From an uncultured Pelagibacteraceae bacterium (GTDB lineage: Bacteria > Pseudomonadota > Alphaproteobacteria > Pelagibacterales > AG-422-B15): a stretch of 42,013 bases of DNA. The translations under genes were made by a program, and so were the position numbers. Location of the stretch: the NCBI GenBank assembly GCA_902533965.1, contig CACANZ010000006.1, positions 1 to 42,013 of the forward strand, read 5' to 3'. Within the stretch, counting starts at the first letter, position 1. Each line of letters starts with the position of its first letter. Shown in pieces: positions 19,500 to 27,366 of the stretch. The notes below the pieces were generated by a model that saw only the letters and a list, made by a program, of their open reading frames with translations, made no database searches and had not been told where the DNA came from.

Positions 19500-21146
19500 A
19501 TGGATACTATTCAGAAAAGAGAATCAATGGAGTACGATGTTGTAATCGTGGGTGCAGGTCCCTCGGGCCTTTCAACCGCGATAAAACTCAAGCAAATAAA
19601 CCCAGAAATTAATGTCTGCATTGTAGAGAAAGCATCTGAGGTTGGCGCTCATATATTAAGTGGAAATGTATTTGAAACAAGAGCTCTTGATGAGCTACTT
19701 CCAGATTGGAAAACTCTAGACGGCTGTCCTCTGAAAACAAAAGTTACAAAAGAAAAGTTTTTATTTCTTTTTGAAAAGTCTCACTTTACTGTTCCCTCGT
19801 TTTTATTACCACCTGTTCAACATAATAAAGGAAACTACATTGCTAGCCTTGCGAATATGTGTAGATGGCTTGGACAAATCGCTGAAAACTTAGGAGTTGA
19901 AATATATCCTGGTTTTGCAGCTTCTGAAATTTTGTACGATGAAGATGGAAAGGTAAGAGGCGTGGCCACAAATGACATGGGACTGGACGTAAATAATGAA
20001 AAAAAAGATTCCTATGAGCCTGGTATTGAGCTACACGCAAAAACAACAGTATTTGCTGAAGGGTGTAGAGGTCATTTAGGTAAGCAATTAATAGAGAAGT
20101 TTGAACTCGCAAAAAATTCAGACCCACAACAGTACGGAATTGGTTTGAAAGAAATATGGGAGGTACCTGAAGAAAATCATGACGAAGGCTTAGTCTTTCA
20201 TTCAACCGGTTGGCCCTTAGACAATAAAACCTATGGAGGGAGTTTTGTTTACCATGCAGAAAATAATCAAATATTTTTGGGATATGTAGTTGGACTTGAT
20301 TATAAGAACCCGTATTTGTCACCTTTTGAAGAGTTTCAAAGGTTTAAAACACATCCTGCAATAAAAAAAATGTTAAGTGGCGGAAAAAGAGTTTCCTATG
20401 GTGCCAGAGCATTGATTGAGGGTGGCATACAAAGTCTGCCTCAGATGCACATGCCTGGCGCATTATTAATTGGCTGTGATGCCGGTACGTTAAATATGCC
20501 AAAAATTAAAGGAACTCATACTGCCATGAAAAGTGGAATGATTGCTGCTGAAGCTATTAATGAATTCCTTTCGGGTAAGTCCAATGATCTATCTTGTTAC
20601 GAGGCTTTATTCAAAAAGAGTTGGGTTTATAGCGAATTAAAATCTGCTAGGAATGTTAAACCTTTCTTTACAAGGTTTGGAAATATCCTCGGTATTTTAC
20701 TTACAGGAATCGATCAGTGGTTATTTATGGGAAAGCTTCCTTTTACTCTATCGCATAAACATGCTGATCATGAAACGTTAGAAGATGCAAAAGAAGCAAA
20801 AAAAATAAATTATCCAAAACCAGATGGCGTTTTAACTTTTGATAGGGCTAGTTCGGTATTTCTTACTGGAACTTATCATACTGAAAATCAACCTGTTCAC
20901 CTTCAATTGAAGGATAAAGAATTACCAATTAGTTACACGTTGGAAAAGTTTGATGAGCCTTCTCAAAGGTACTGTCCAGTAGGTGTTTATGAAGTTCATA
21001 GAAATGATGATGGTTCAGATCCAAAATTTGTAATTAATAGTCAGAACTGCATACACTGCAAAACATGCGATATTAAAGAACCGTCTCAAAACATAAATTG
21101 GGTAACACCAGAGGGTGGCGGTGGCCCAAAATATGCGAATATGTAA
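19500..21146 (+). CDS. Electron-transfer flavoprotein-ubiquinone oxidoreductase
   Basis: Membrane-associated FAD and 4Fe-4S enzyme passing electrons from ETF (fatty acid and amino acid oxidation) to ubiquinone. It has 548 residues. The N-terminal FAD-binding motif is VVIVGAGPSGLSTAIKLK, followed by VEKASEVGAHILSGNV. Ubiquinone-binding region motifs (GGIQSLPQMHMPGALLIGCD) are present. The C-terminal cluster cysteines are C492, C517, C520 and C523 (CIHCKTCDIK). The ending WVTPEGGGGPKYANM is nearly invariant in the family. The ETF subunits themselves are not in this window. Confidence 0.96.
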   Translation: MDTIQKRESMEYDVVIVGAGPSGLSTAIKLKQINPEINVCIVEKASEVGAHILSGNVFETRALDELLPDWKTLDGCPLKTKVTKEKFLFLFEKSHFTVPSFLLPPVQHNKGNYIASLANMCRWLGQIAENLGVEIYPGFAASEILYDEDGKVRGVATNDMGLDVNNEKKDSYEPGIELHAKTTVFAEGCRGHLGKQLIEKFELAKNSDPQQYGIGLKEIWEVPEENHDEGLVFHSTGWPLDNKTYGGSFVYHAENNQIFLGYVVGLDYKNPYLSPFEEFQRFKTHPAIKKMLSGGKRVSYGARALIEGGIQSLPQMHMPGALLIGCDAGTLNMPKIKGTHTAMKSGMIAAEAINEFLSGKSNDLSCYEALFKKSWVYSELKSARNVKPFFTRFGNILGILLTGIDQWLFMGKLPFTLSHKHADHETLEDAKEAKKINYPKPDGVLTFDRASSVFLTGTYHTENQPVHLQLKDKELPISYTLEKFDEPSQRYCPVGVYEVHRNDDGSDPKFVINSQNCIHCKTCDIKEPSQNINWVTPEGGGGPKYANM

Positions 21147-21157
21147 AGCATAAGTCT

Positions 21158-22816
21158 ATGCTTATAAGAACAATTATATTTTTACTAATATTTAACATCT
21201 CAAGCATTAATCTTCATGCAGCACAATTTATTCCGCCTCAGGTGGGCGATTACTTGGTTGCAAAAATTTCTAGTGACTCAAATGACTACAGCACAACTAA
21301 GAGATATTATCAAAGGCTGCACAGATCGAATCCAAATGATTTACTTGCTTTAGATAGACTGTTGTTGCTTAGTATCTTGGATGGAGATTTGCTTAGTGCA
21401 AATAACTACTCTTTCAAACTTGCAAAAGCAGGCTGTGATAAAAATGTGAATTCATGTTGTATGAATAATCAATCACCACAAGGTCATCTTGTTAATGGGA
21501 TTTCTTACTTAAACTCTTATAAGCCAGGTTTTGCTGATCAAAGTTTTGCAAGTATTTGGAGAGGGAATTTATCTGATAGCACGTTTGTAAGACTGCTTAG
21601 AGCTTGGGTATGGGCCGATAGTAACACAATAGATAAAAGTATGGCACTAATCGATTTAATTTCTACAGGCGAACATCAACACCTAACACTTGTGCATAAA
21701 GCACTAATTTATGACTATGCTGATGAGATTGAATTAGCGGAGGTTTTTTATGACCAATCTTTATCAGTACAAAGAGATTTATACGTTTTACGTCTATATT
21801 ATAATTTTCTACATCGAAATAATTTGACTGAGAAGAAAGATGCTTTTGCAGATGAGTTTTTGTCTTCATATGATGAAGAATTTCAAAATAAATTTTTAAC
21901 TTCAAATAAAAATAGGATTATTCAAAACCCTCTTCAAGGAATAGGAGTGGTTTTATTTAATTCACAGCTTTTGATTGAGGATTTAAATGAAGAACTCGCA
22001 CATATGTTATATCAACTAGCAATTGAAACCTCTCCTAATTTACATGAGATCAAGTATATATTTGCCTCTTTTCTTAATCAGTTGGAAAATCATGATAAAG
22101 CAAGAGAGGTGCTGAGTTATATTCCAAAGAAGCATTATCTCGGTAATTTTGCCGCAATTCAAATTTCAGATGCATATAGCTACGAGGGCAACAATGAAAA
22201 AGCAATTCAAAATTTAAATACCTTTGTGGAGGTTGATGATAGCTTTGAAGCTTACCTTTCACTAGGAAATTATCACCGCTATGAGAAGAATTGGTCTGAT
22301 GCAATTGATAACTATGATCATGCATTAAAGCTTGGTAAAAAATTTGATAAAGAAAACATTTGGGAAGTTTACTTTAATATTGGGATTGTTCATGAACGTT
22401 CTAAAAATTGGAAGTTAGCTGAAAAGAATTTAAAAAGATCATTGAAACTATCTGAAGATCAAGCAGATGTTCTCAATTATTTAGGATATTCTTATATCGA
22501 TATGGATCAAAATATATCCGAGGCTAAAGTTATGATAGAACAAGCAATGGAATTGAAGCCAAACGATCCATACATAGTTGATAGCCTTGCATGGTATTAT
22601 TTTAAAGTTGGTAAGTATAATGAAGCTCTATCTTTGTTGGAGTTTTCTTTAGATATGATGCCATACGATCCAACTGTAAATGATCATTATGGTGATGTGC
22701 TCTGGAAGCTGGGAAATGAACTTGAAGCACGTTTTTATTGGCAGAAAGCCATAGATTTAGATCAGGAAAATATATTTGAGGACAAAGTTAAAATCAAACT
22801 ACTTAAAGGAATCTAA
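21158..22816 (+). CDS. Exported tetratricopeptide-repeat protein, function unknown
   Basis: A 552-residue protein starting at ATG 21158, directly with a signal peptide (MLIRTIIFLLIFNISSINLHAA). The open frame extends upstream into the ETF-QO gene, but that extension is not needed. The C-terminal half holds about five TPR units, for example LGNYHRYEKNWSDAIDNYDH, FNIGIVHERSKNWKLAEKNL and VDSLAWYYFKVGKYNEALSL. The N-terminal half is probably further degenerate helical repeats and has four cysteines near residues 102-115 (CDKNVNSCC). It is likely periplasmic and a protein-interaction scaffold. Similar TPR genes precede ispE in other alphaproteobacteria, but no function can be read from the sequence. 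Confidence 0.8.
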   Translation: MLIRTIIFLLIFNISSINLHAAQFIPPQVGDYLVAKISSDSNDYSTTKRYYQRLHRSNPNDLLALDRLLLLSILDGDLLSANNYSFKLAKAGCDKNVNSCCMNNQSPQGHLVNGISYLNSYKPGFADQSFASIWRGNLSDSTFVRLLRAWVWADSNTIDKSMALIDLISTGEHQHLTLVHKALIYDYADEIELAEVFYDQSLSVQRDLYVLRLYYNFLHRNNLTEKKDAFADEFLSSYDEEFQNKFLTSNKNRIIQNPLQGIGVVLFNSQLLIEDLNEELAHMLYQLAIETSPNLHEIKYIFASFLNQLENHDKAREVLSYIPKKHYLGNFAAIQISDAYSYEGNNEKAIQNLNTFVEVDDSFEAYLSLGNYHRYEKNWSDAIDNYDHALKLGKKFDKENIWEVYFNIGIVHERSKNWKLAEKNLKRSLKLSEDQADVLNYLGYSYIDMDQNISEAKVMIEQAMELKPNDPYIVDSLAWYYFKVGKYNEALSLLEFSLDMMPYDPTVNDHYGDVLWKLGNELEARFYWQKAIDLDQENIFEDKVKIKLLKGI

Positions 22817-22821
22817 GTACG

Positions 22822-23655
22822 TTGTTAAATACCATAAAATCCTACGCAAAAATAAATCTTTTCTTAAATGTAGTAGACAAACTTGATACTGGTTTTCACG
22901 AATTAAACTCAGTGTTATCAAGGATCGATCTTTTTGATGAGATAAGAATAAAAGATGAAAGCTCATTTAGTATCTCATATAATGGCCCTTTTGGAGACCA
23001 AGTGGGATCCAATGATCATATTTCTAAATTATTTAATTATTTAATTGATAAGAATTATTTAAAGCAGAAATCATTTGCTATTCATGTTGTAAAAAATATA
23101 CCAGTGGGATCGGGTTTAGGTGGCGGTTCATCAAATGTCGCAGAAATAATTAAATATTTAATAAGATCCAATTTGTTAGATAATTCAAGCTCAACTGAAA
23201 TTGCAAGAGATCTTGGGTCAGACATTGAATTTTTTATTGATGAGGGATCTGCACTTATTTCTGGAAAAGGGAATGTTGATCAAAGGTTAAAAATCAATTC
23301 GGATAAGCATTTTCTAATTGTATTTCCAAATGTTCAAAATAGTACTAAGGATATTTTTAATAAACATTCTAATTTAAGTGGAGAAAAATTCTCATACAAT
23401 AAAGATACTAACTTAGATGGAATTCTAAAAGGTACATCAAATGAATTGGAAAAAACGGCACTTCTTGCTAATCAAGAAATGAAAAAAATAAGAGAATATT
23501 TAGATAATGATATAAATTGTAAGTATGAACGAATGACAGGAAGTGGCTCTGCATATTTTACTGTTTATGAAGATAAACAAAAGGCGGAGGAAGCAATACA
23601 GAGGATATCTGAAGAACACCCCAATTGGTGGACATATTTAACGAGGTTAATATAA
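22822..23655 (+). CDS. ispE: 4-diphosphocytidyl-2-C-methyl-D-erythritol kinase
   Basis: GHMP kinase of the MEP isoprenoid pathway, phosphorylating CDP-methylerythritol. It has 277 residues. SYAKINLFLNV at the N-terminus carries the substrate lysine. PVGSGLGGGSSN is the ATP-binding loop, LGSDIEFFI the catalytic aspartate motif, and MTGSGSAYF the C-terminal GHMP motif. The start is TTG at 22822, because the conserved N-terminus begins within seven residues and no ATG is available. AAGGA lies 11 bases upstream. Confidence 0.93.
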   Translation: MLNTIKSYAKINLFLNVVDKLDTGFHELNSVLSRIDLFDEIRIKDESSFSISYNGPFGDQVGSNDHISKLFNYLIDKNYLKQKSFAIHVVKNIPVGSGLGGGSSNVAEIIKYLIRSNLLDNSSSTEIARDLGSDIEFFIDEGSALISGKGNVDQRLKINSDKHFLIVFPNVQNSTKDIFNKHSNLSGEKFSYNKDTNLDGILKGTSNELEKTALLANQEMKKIREYLDNDINCKYERMTGSGSAYFTVYEDKQKAEEAIQRISEEHPNWWTYLTRLI

Positions 23656-23676
23656 AGATTGCAAAATCTTTTTCTT
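23654..23676 (+). terminator. Probable intrinsic terminator after ispE
   Basis: A seven-base stem (AAAGATT paired with AATCTTT) closes a GCAA tetraloop and runs into a T-rich tail (TTTCTT). It begins at the end of the ispE stop codon and lies before the tRNA gene. The stem is AT-rich and hence weak. Confidence 0.45.
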
Positions 23677-23698
23677 AAATTAAATAATTATATAGCGT

Positions 23699-23773
23699 TG
23701 GGGCGTGGCCAAGCGGTAAGGCACCGCTTTTTGGTAGCGGCATTCGGAGGTTCGAATCCTCCCGCCCCAGCCA
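23699..23773 (+). tRNA. tRNA-Gln (anticodon TTG)
   Basis: A complete 75-base cloverleaf with encoded CCA. The acceptor stem is TGGGGCG paired with CGCCCCA, with discriminator G then CCA at 23771-23773. The D arm is GCC...GGC, and the anticodon stem CCGCT/AGCGG encloses the loop TTTTGGT, giving anticodon TTG. The T arm is GGAGG-TTCGAAT-CCTCC. The next coding gene starts only 15 bases after the CCA. Confidence 0.97.
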
Positions 23774-23788
23774 ATTAGGATCAAAAAT

Positions 23789-24340
23789 ATGAGTAATTTT
23801 TTAAGTAAGTATAAATCAGTATATGATGTCTTTTTAGATAACTGGGGCTATCAGAAACATTATGTGGCTTATTTAGAGTCTCTAATGAGACAAGAAACAC
23901 TATTACCAACACATATTAAAGAGATGATATTCGCCTATGTCTCAGGATTAAACGGCTGTGGGTACTGCAAGAATATTCATGTTGAAATATCAAAGAAAAT
24001 TTTAAGAGACAAGAATGACCTAGATTTTATGAATGATATTGAACAATCACAAATAGAAGCTAAGTATAAGCCAATTCTAAAATTATCTCACAAAGTAAAT
24101 GAAGACATTCGCTCAATTAATGAAGAAGATGTAGCTGCTATATTAGAATATGGCTTTGATGAAAAAGTTATATCCGAAATTATCTCCATTTGTTCTGCTG
24201 CACAATTTATGAATACCACAGTTGTTGCTCATCAAATAAAGCCTCTTGATCAAGTTCAAAATGTTGCATCAGCGAAAATGATGATTGAGAAAGGTTACGA
24301 TGGGCTTGCTGAATTTATGTTAAGAAGACGTAATAAATAA
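23789..24340 (+). CDS. AhpD-like alkylhydroperoxidase (carboxymuconolactone decarboxylase family)
   Basis: A 183-residue all-helical protein with the redox motif of the AhpD-like group: MIFAYVSGLNGCGYCKNIH, that is C-G-Y-C followed three residues later by histidine. Such proteins act as thiol-dependent peroxidases or reductants. The natural donor and substrate cannot be read from sequence. A weak Shine-Dalgarno (TAGGA) lies in the short space after the tRNA. Its stop is one base from the stop of the convergent crcB. Confidence 0.82.
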   Translation: MSNFLSKYKSVYDVFLDNWGYQKHYVAYLESLMRQETLLPTHIKEMIFAYVSGLNGCGYCKNIHVEISKKILRDKNDLDFMNDIEQSQIEAKYKPILKLSHKVNEDIRSINEEDVAAILEYGFDEKVISEIISICSAAQFMNTTVVAHQIKPLDQVQNVASAKMMIEKGYDGLAEFMLRRRNK

Positions 24341-24341
24341 T

Positions 24342-24716
24342 TTAAAGAAATTTGAATAAACTTAGCCCAAGATAAAAAGCTATAACTGTAAATGTGAATG
24401 TCACAAACAGATATAAAAGCGAGGCTAAAATTTCTCCGTTGCTGAATAATTGATAAAAATCCAAATTAAAAGTTGAAAAGGTCGTGAAACCTCCGAGGAA
24501 ACCAATAGTTAAAAACATTTTTATATTTTGAGATATATTAACTTTATCTGCAAAATAACTAACGACTAATCCCATCAAAAATGCCCCAAGAACATTGACA
24601 ACTATTGTTCCAAATGGAAATGAACTTAAAAATAATCGATCAGTCTGTTCACTTATAAGAAAACGCAATAAAGCTCCGATGCCTCCACCTAAAAAAATGG
24701 ATAACAAAATACTCAT
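24342..24716 (-). CDS. crcB: Fluoride channel CrcB/Fluc
   Basis: Small membrane protein (124 residues, four helices) that exports fluoride as a dual-topology dimer. GGGIGALLRFLIS at the N-terminus, FPFGTIVVNVLGAFLMG, and the sodium/fluoride-pore motif GFLGGFTTFSTF are all present. Only one copy is seen, consistent with a homodimer. It overlaps the upstream phosphoesterase stop by one base, so there is no room for a fluoride riboswitch directly before it and none was seen. Confidence 0.94.
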   Translation of the reverse strand: MSILLSIFLGGGIGALLRFLISEQTDRLFLSSFPFGTIVVNVLGAFLMGLVVSYFADKVNISQNIKMFLTIGFLGGFTTFSTFNLDFYQLFSNGEILASLLYLFVTFTFTVIAFYLGLSLFKFL

Positions 24717-25558
24717 CAGTTTATACCGACCAAATGAGCCAGTAATCCAAAGTGATCACTTGGAAAAAATTTATTTTTTTCTGTGCCGACAAGGTTGCAC
24801 TCAATTGGATGACCCAGACCATTAGGTCCAGGTTTACCTAAAAATATGTAATCAATTCGTCGATTATATTCTAAAGTTTTTTTTGCCCAATCATTGCTGT
24901 TTGACCAAGTGTAACCAGGATCATTTCTATTTGTTAATTTCCATACATCTCTTAAAACGATATCGTTTACTGGCTTAGTTAAACCAGTAATCTTTCTAAT
25001 TTCATCACTTTCTGGATCCGCATTGAAATCTCCACACAAAATTATAGGGAATTTTGATTGTTCTAATTTACTAATGTATTCTATTATTTGATTTACTTGA
25101 TCTTCTCTTACTTGCTGATGTTCATATTTATAATTAAGGTGAGTGCAAATAACGTTTATCGTCTCACTTTTATATTTTAATGAGAGATGAAGCAAAAATC
25201 TTTTTTCATCTTTCTCTGCTTCAGTCTCAAACATTACAGTATGGTGAGAATTGATTGGGAATTTAGTAATGATTGCATTTCCAAACGCAACACCATCAAA
25301 TTCAAATGATTTTTCAAAGATATAGTTATACCCAAGTTGATCTGCGATTATTTTAGCCTGACTTTCATCAGTTTCTTCCCACACTTCTTGTAGACACAAA
25401 ATATCTGGACAAGAATTATTGATTTCAGAAATGATTAGATTTTCTCGTTTCTTATAGTTTTCAAATTTCCACCATACGTTCCAGGTTAAAAGCTTTATTA
25501 TCTCAGTGTTTAAATTAATTGAACTTGCATCTGGATCAGGAAATGATTTATCACTCAT
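24716..25558 (-). CDS. Endonuclease/exonuclease/phosphatase (EEP) family protein
   Basis: A 280-residue metal-dependent phosphoesterase. Catalytic motifs are in order: LTWNVWW (Asn), CLQEVWEE (Glu), ICTHLNYKYEHQQVR (His), CGDFNADP (Asp, Asn), RRIDYIFLG and the final SDHFGLLAHL (Asp-His pair). No signal peptide is seen, so it is probably cytosolic. Substrate could be DNA, a phosphoinositide-like lipid or another phosphodiester; the sequence does not tell. It lies between the MaoC-like gene and crcB, in the same orientation with gaps of 2 and -1 bases. Confidence 0.85.
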   Translation of the reverse strand: MSDKSFPDPDASSINLNTEIIKLLTWNVWWKFENYKKRENLIISEINNSCPDILCLQEVWEETDESQAKIIADQLGYNYIFEKSFEFDGVAFGNAIITKFPINSHHTVMFETEAEKDEKRFLLHLSLKYKSETINVICTHLNYKYEHQQVREDQVNQIIEYISKLEQSKFPIILCGDFNADPESDEIRKITGLTKPVNDIVLRDVWKLTNRNDPGYTWSNSNDWAKKTLEYNRRIDYIFLGKPGPNGLGHPIECNLVGTEKNKFFPSDHFGLLAHLVGIN

Positions 25559-25560
25559 TT

Positions 25561-26016
25561 TTAAGGAAATGCTACCATGATTTGTTCTGCAACATACGCT
25601 GGTTTGTCTTGTCCTTCAATTTCGAGAGTAGCCTCACTGATTACCTGCGTTCCGCCGTTATCCAATTTGTTTACCTCTTTAATTTTTATTCCCATTCTCA
25701 CACGGGAATTAACTGGAACCATATTTATAAATCTTACTTTATTTAAGCCATAATTAATCATCATTTTGGCACCTGTAACTGTCCAGATTTTACCAGCCAA
25801 CGGTACTGATAGAGAAAGGCTTAAGAAACCATGTGCAATTGTGCTTTTAGTGGGAAGTTCTTTTTGGGCTTTTTCTTCATTAACATGAATCCACTGATGA
25901 TCATCAGTTGCATCTGCGAATAAATTTATTCTATTTTGATCAATTGACATCCAATCTGAATGTCCCATATCTTTACCTTTATAATTTTCTAAATCCTTTA
26001 CATCCACACTTTGCAT
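25561..26016 (-). CDS. MaoC/NodN-like acyl dehydratase (hot-dog fold)
   Basis: A 151-residue single hot-dog protein. The hydratase motif with Asp and His lies in FADATDDHQWIHVNEEKAQ, and TIAHGFLSLSLSVPL completes the conserved region. Relatives (NodN, (R)-specific enoyl-CoA hydratases) hydrate enoyl thioesters, but the substrate here is unknown. An excellent Shine-Dalgarno (GGAGG, five bases before the ATG) is seen on the lower strand at 26022-26026. Confidence 0.85.
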   Translation of the reverse strand: MQSVDVKDLENYKGKDMGHSDWMSIDQNRINLFADATDDHQWIHVNEEKAQKELPTKSTIAHGFLSLSLSVPLAGKIWTVTGAKMMINYGLNKVRFINMVPVNSRVRMGIKIKEVNKLDNGGTQVISEATLEIEGQDKPAYVAEQIMVAFP

Positions 26017-26053
26017 AGTATACCTCCAAAATTACTAATTATATCTTGAGAAT

Positions 26054-26089
26054 ATTATCTAATTAAAAAGATAATTGAAGTTTTATAAT
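26054..26089. promoter_or_regulatory. Inverted repeat and consensus -10 box between MaoC-like and DUF1285 genes
   Basis: In the 116-base divergent gap there is an inverted repeat ATTATCT-N8-AGATAAT (26054-26075), followed by a perfect TATAAT (26084-26089) reading rightward, 43 bases before the DUF1285 start. The repeat covers the place where a -35 box would sit, as expected of a repressor site. No strong -35 is seen. Confidence 0.4.
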
Positions 26090-26132
26090 GAAAAATATTG
26101 ATAAATCCATTAATTATAAATTCAAGTGAAGC

Positions 26133-26714
26133 ATGAACGATAATCCAGTAAATTTAAAAGGACTAGAAACAATTTATAGTTTCAGCAAAAAAAATAAGCA
26201 ATCACTGCCGCCTGTAGAAAAATGGAACCCTCCATTTTGTGGTGATATTGATATGAAGATTTTACGAAATGGAAAATGGTTTTACATGGGCTCTGAAATA
26301 AAAAGACCTGCGATGGTTAAACTTTTCTCAAGCATATTAAGATTAGATGAAGATGCATGCTACTACTTAGTTACACCCGTTGAGAAAGTTAGAATTCAGG
26401 TTGAAGATGCACCGTTTGTTGCTGTGTCCCTTAATAAAGTTGAGATAAGTAGTAAAACTGGTTATCTATTTAAAACAAATCTCAATGAAGAAATTCTTCT
26501 CTCTAAAGAGAATCCATTAACAATTAAAATTGGAGAAAATTCAGAACCGTCACCTTATATACTGATCAGAAAAAATCTCCATGCACTTTTATCTAGATCA
26601 GTTTTTTATGAATTAGTGGATCTTGCAGAGGAGAAGATAGTTGATGATAAAAAATGCTTAGTTATAGAAAGTATGGGTGAATGTTTCAACATTCATGAAG
26701 TTGAAAAAGAATGA
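26133..26714 (+). CDS. DUF1285 family protein
   Basis: A 193-residue cytosolic protein of unknown function. The characteristic stretch PPVEKWNPPFCGDIDMKI is followed by GKWFYMGSEIKRPAMVKLFS and YYLVTPVEKVRIQVEDAPF, which match the DUF1285 family. It overlaps the following Nudix gene by four bases (ATGA). The order DUF1285, Nudix, CCA-adding enzyme is, to my knowledge, recurrent in alphaproteobacteria, which hints at a link to nucleotide or tRNA metabolism without showing it. Confidence 0.85.
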   Translation: MNDNPVNLKGLETIYSFSKKNKQSLPPVEKWNPPFCGDIDMKILRNGKWFYMGSEIKRPAMVKLFSSILRLDEDACYYLVTPVEKVRIQVEDAPFVAVSLNKVEISSKTGYLFKTNLNEEILLSKENPLTIKIGENSEPSPYILIRKNLHALLSRSVFYELVDLAEEKIVDDKKCLVIESMGECFNIHEVEKE

Positions 26715-27349
26715 TGTCTTTAGATAAATTGAGGGGTTTATTTGATGGTCCAGAGAAGATATCTCATGAGTATTTTGAAATACTTACGAATGATTTTTTA
26801 ACAAGACATCATCACCCTCTAGCAGAAGCTGAAAAAGATAAAGCTAAACTAAATCCATCAGCTGTACTTGTACCCATATGTTATTCAAATAATGAAGTAA
26901 AAATATTATTAACTAAAAGACTGAATAATTTAAAAGATCATGCAGGACAAATTAGTTTTCCTGGAGGTAAAATTGAAAAAAATGATATGTCTCCAATAGA
27001 AACTGCTTTACGAGAGGCTAACGAAGAAGTTGGTTTAAGGTCTGATGATGTAAATGTGTTAGGAAATCTTGATGTATATATAACTGGCACAGGATTTAGG
27101 ATCATGCCAATTGTATCTATAGTATCTGATTACTCCTATTTAAAGGCAAATCAAAATGAAGTGGATGAAATATTTTTTCTCCCCTTAGAATTCTTAATGG
27201 ACTCAAACAATCATAAGAAAGAAAGTGCCACATATGAGGTAAACAATAAAAAATATGAATATGACTATTACGTTTTACCTTATAAAGATTACAATATTTG
27301 GGGAGCAACTGCTGGAATGTTGATTAATCTTTATCAAATTCTAAAATAA
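26711..27349 (+). CDS. Nudix hydrolase, CoA pyrophosphatase-like
   Basis: A 212-residue Nudix enzyme. The Nudix box is GGKIEKNDMSPIETALREAN plus EEVGL. It is preceded by LLTKRLNNLKDHAGQISFPG, the extra motif of the coenzyme A pyrophosphatase subgroup, which cleaves CoA to phosphopantetheine and ADP. The gene begins with two ATG codons (26711 and 26714); the first overlaps the DUF1285 stop. It is followed after 17 bases by the CCA-adding enzyme. Confidence 0.88.
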   Translation: MMSLDKLRGLFDGPEKISHEYFEILTNDFLTRHHHPLAEAEKDKAKLNPSAVLVPICYSNNEVKILLTKRLNNLKDHAGQISFPGGKIEKNDMSPIETALREANEEVGLRSDDVNVLGNLDVYITGTGFRIMPIVSIVSDYSYLKANQNEVDEIFFLPLEFLMDSNNHKKESATYEVNNKKYEYDYYVLPYKDYNIWGATAGMLINLYQILK

Positions 27350-27366
27350 TATAAATAATCTGTCTT

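Noticed and set aside
19843..20322. A 159-codon lower-strand frame opposite the ETF-QO gene.
   Set aside because: It mirrors a strongly conserved coding sequence; its composition (many His, Leu, Phe, Gln) is what reverse-complemented coding DNA yields.
21098..21157. An extended TPR-protein start overlapping ETF-QO by 49 bases.
   Set aside because: The downstream ATG at 21158 begins directly with a signal peptide and lies just after the ETF-QO stop.
24717..24760. A fluoride riboswitch ahead of crcB was looked for.
   Set aside because: The upstream gene overlaps the crcB start by one base and no conserved riboswitch core was seen.
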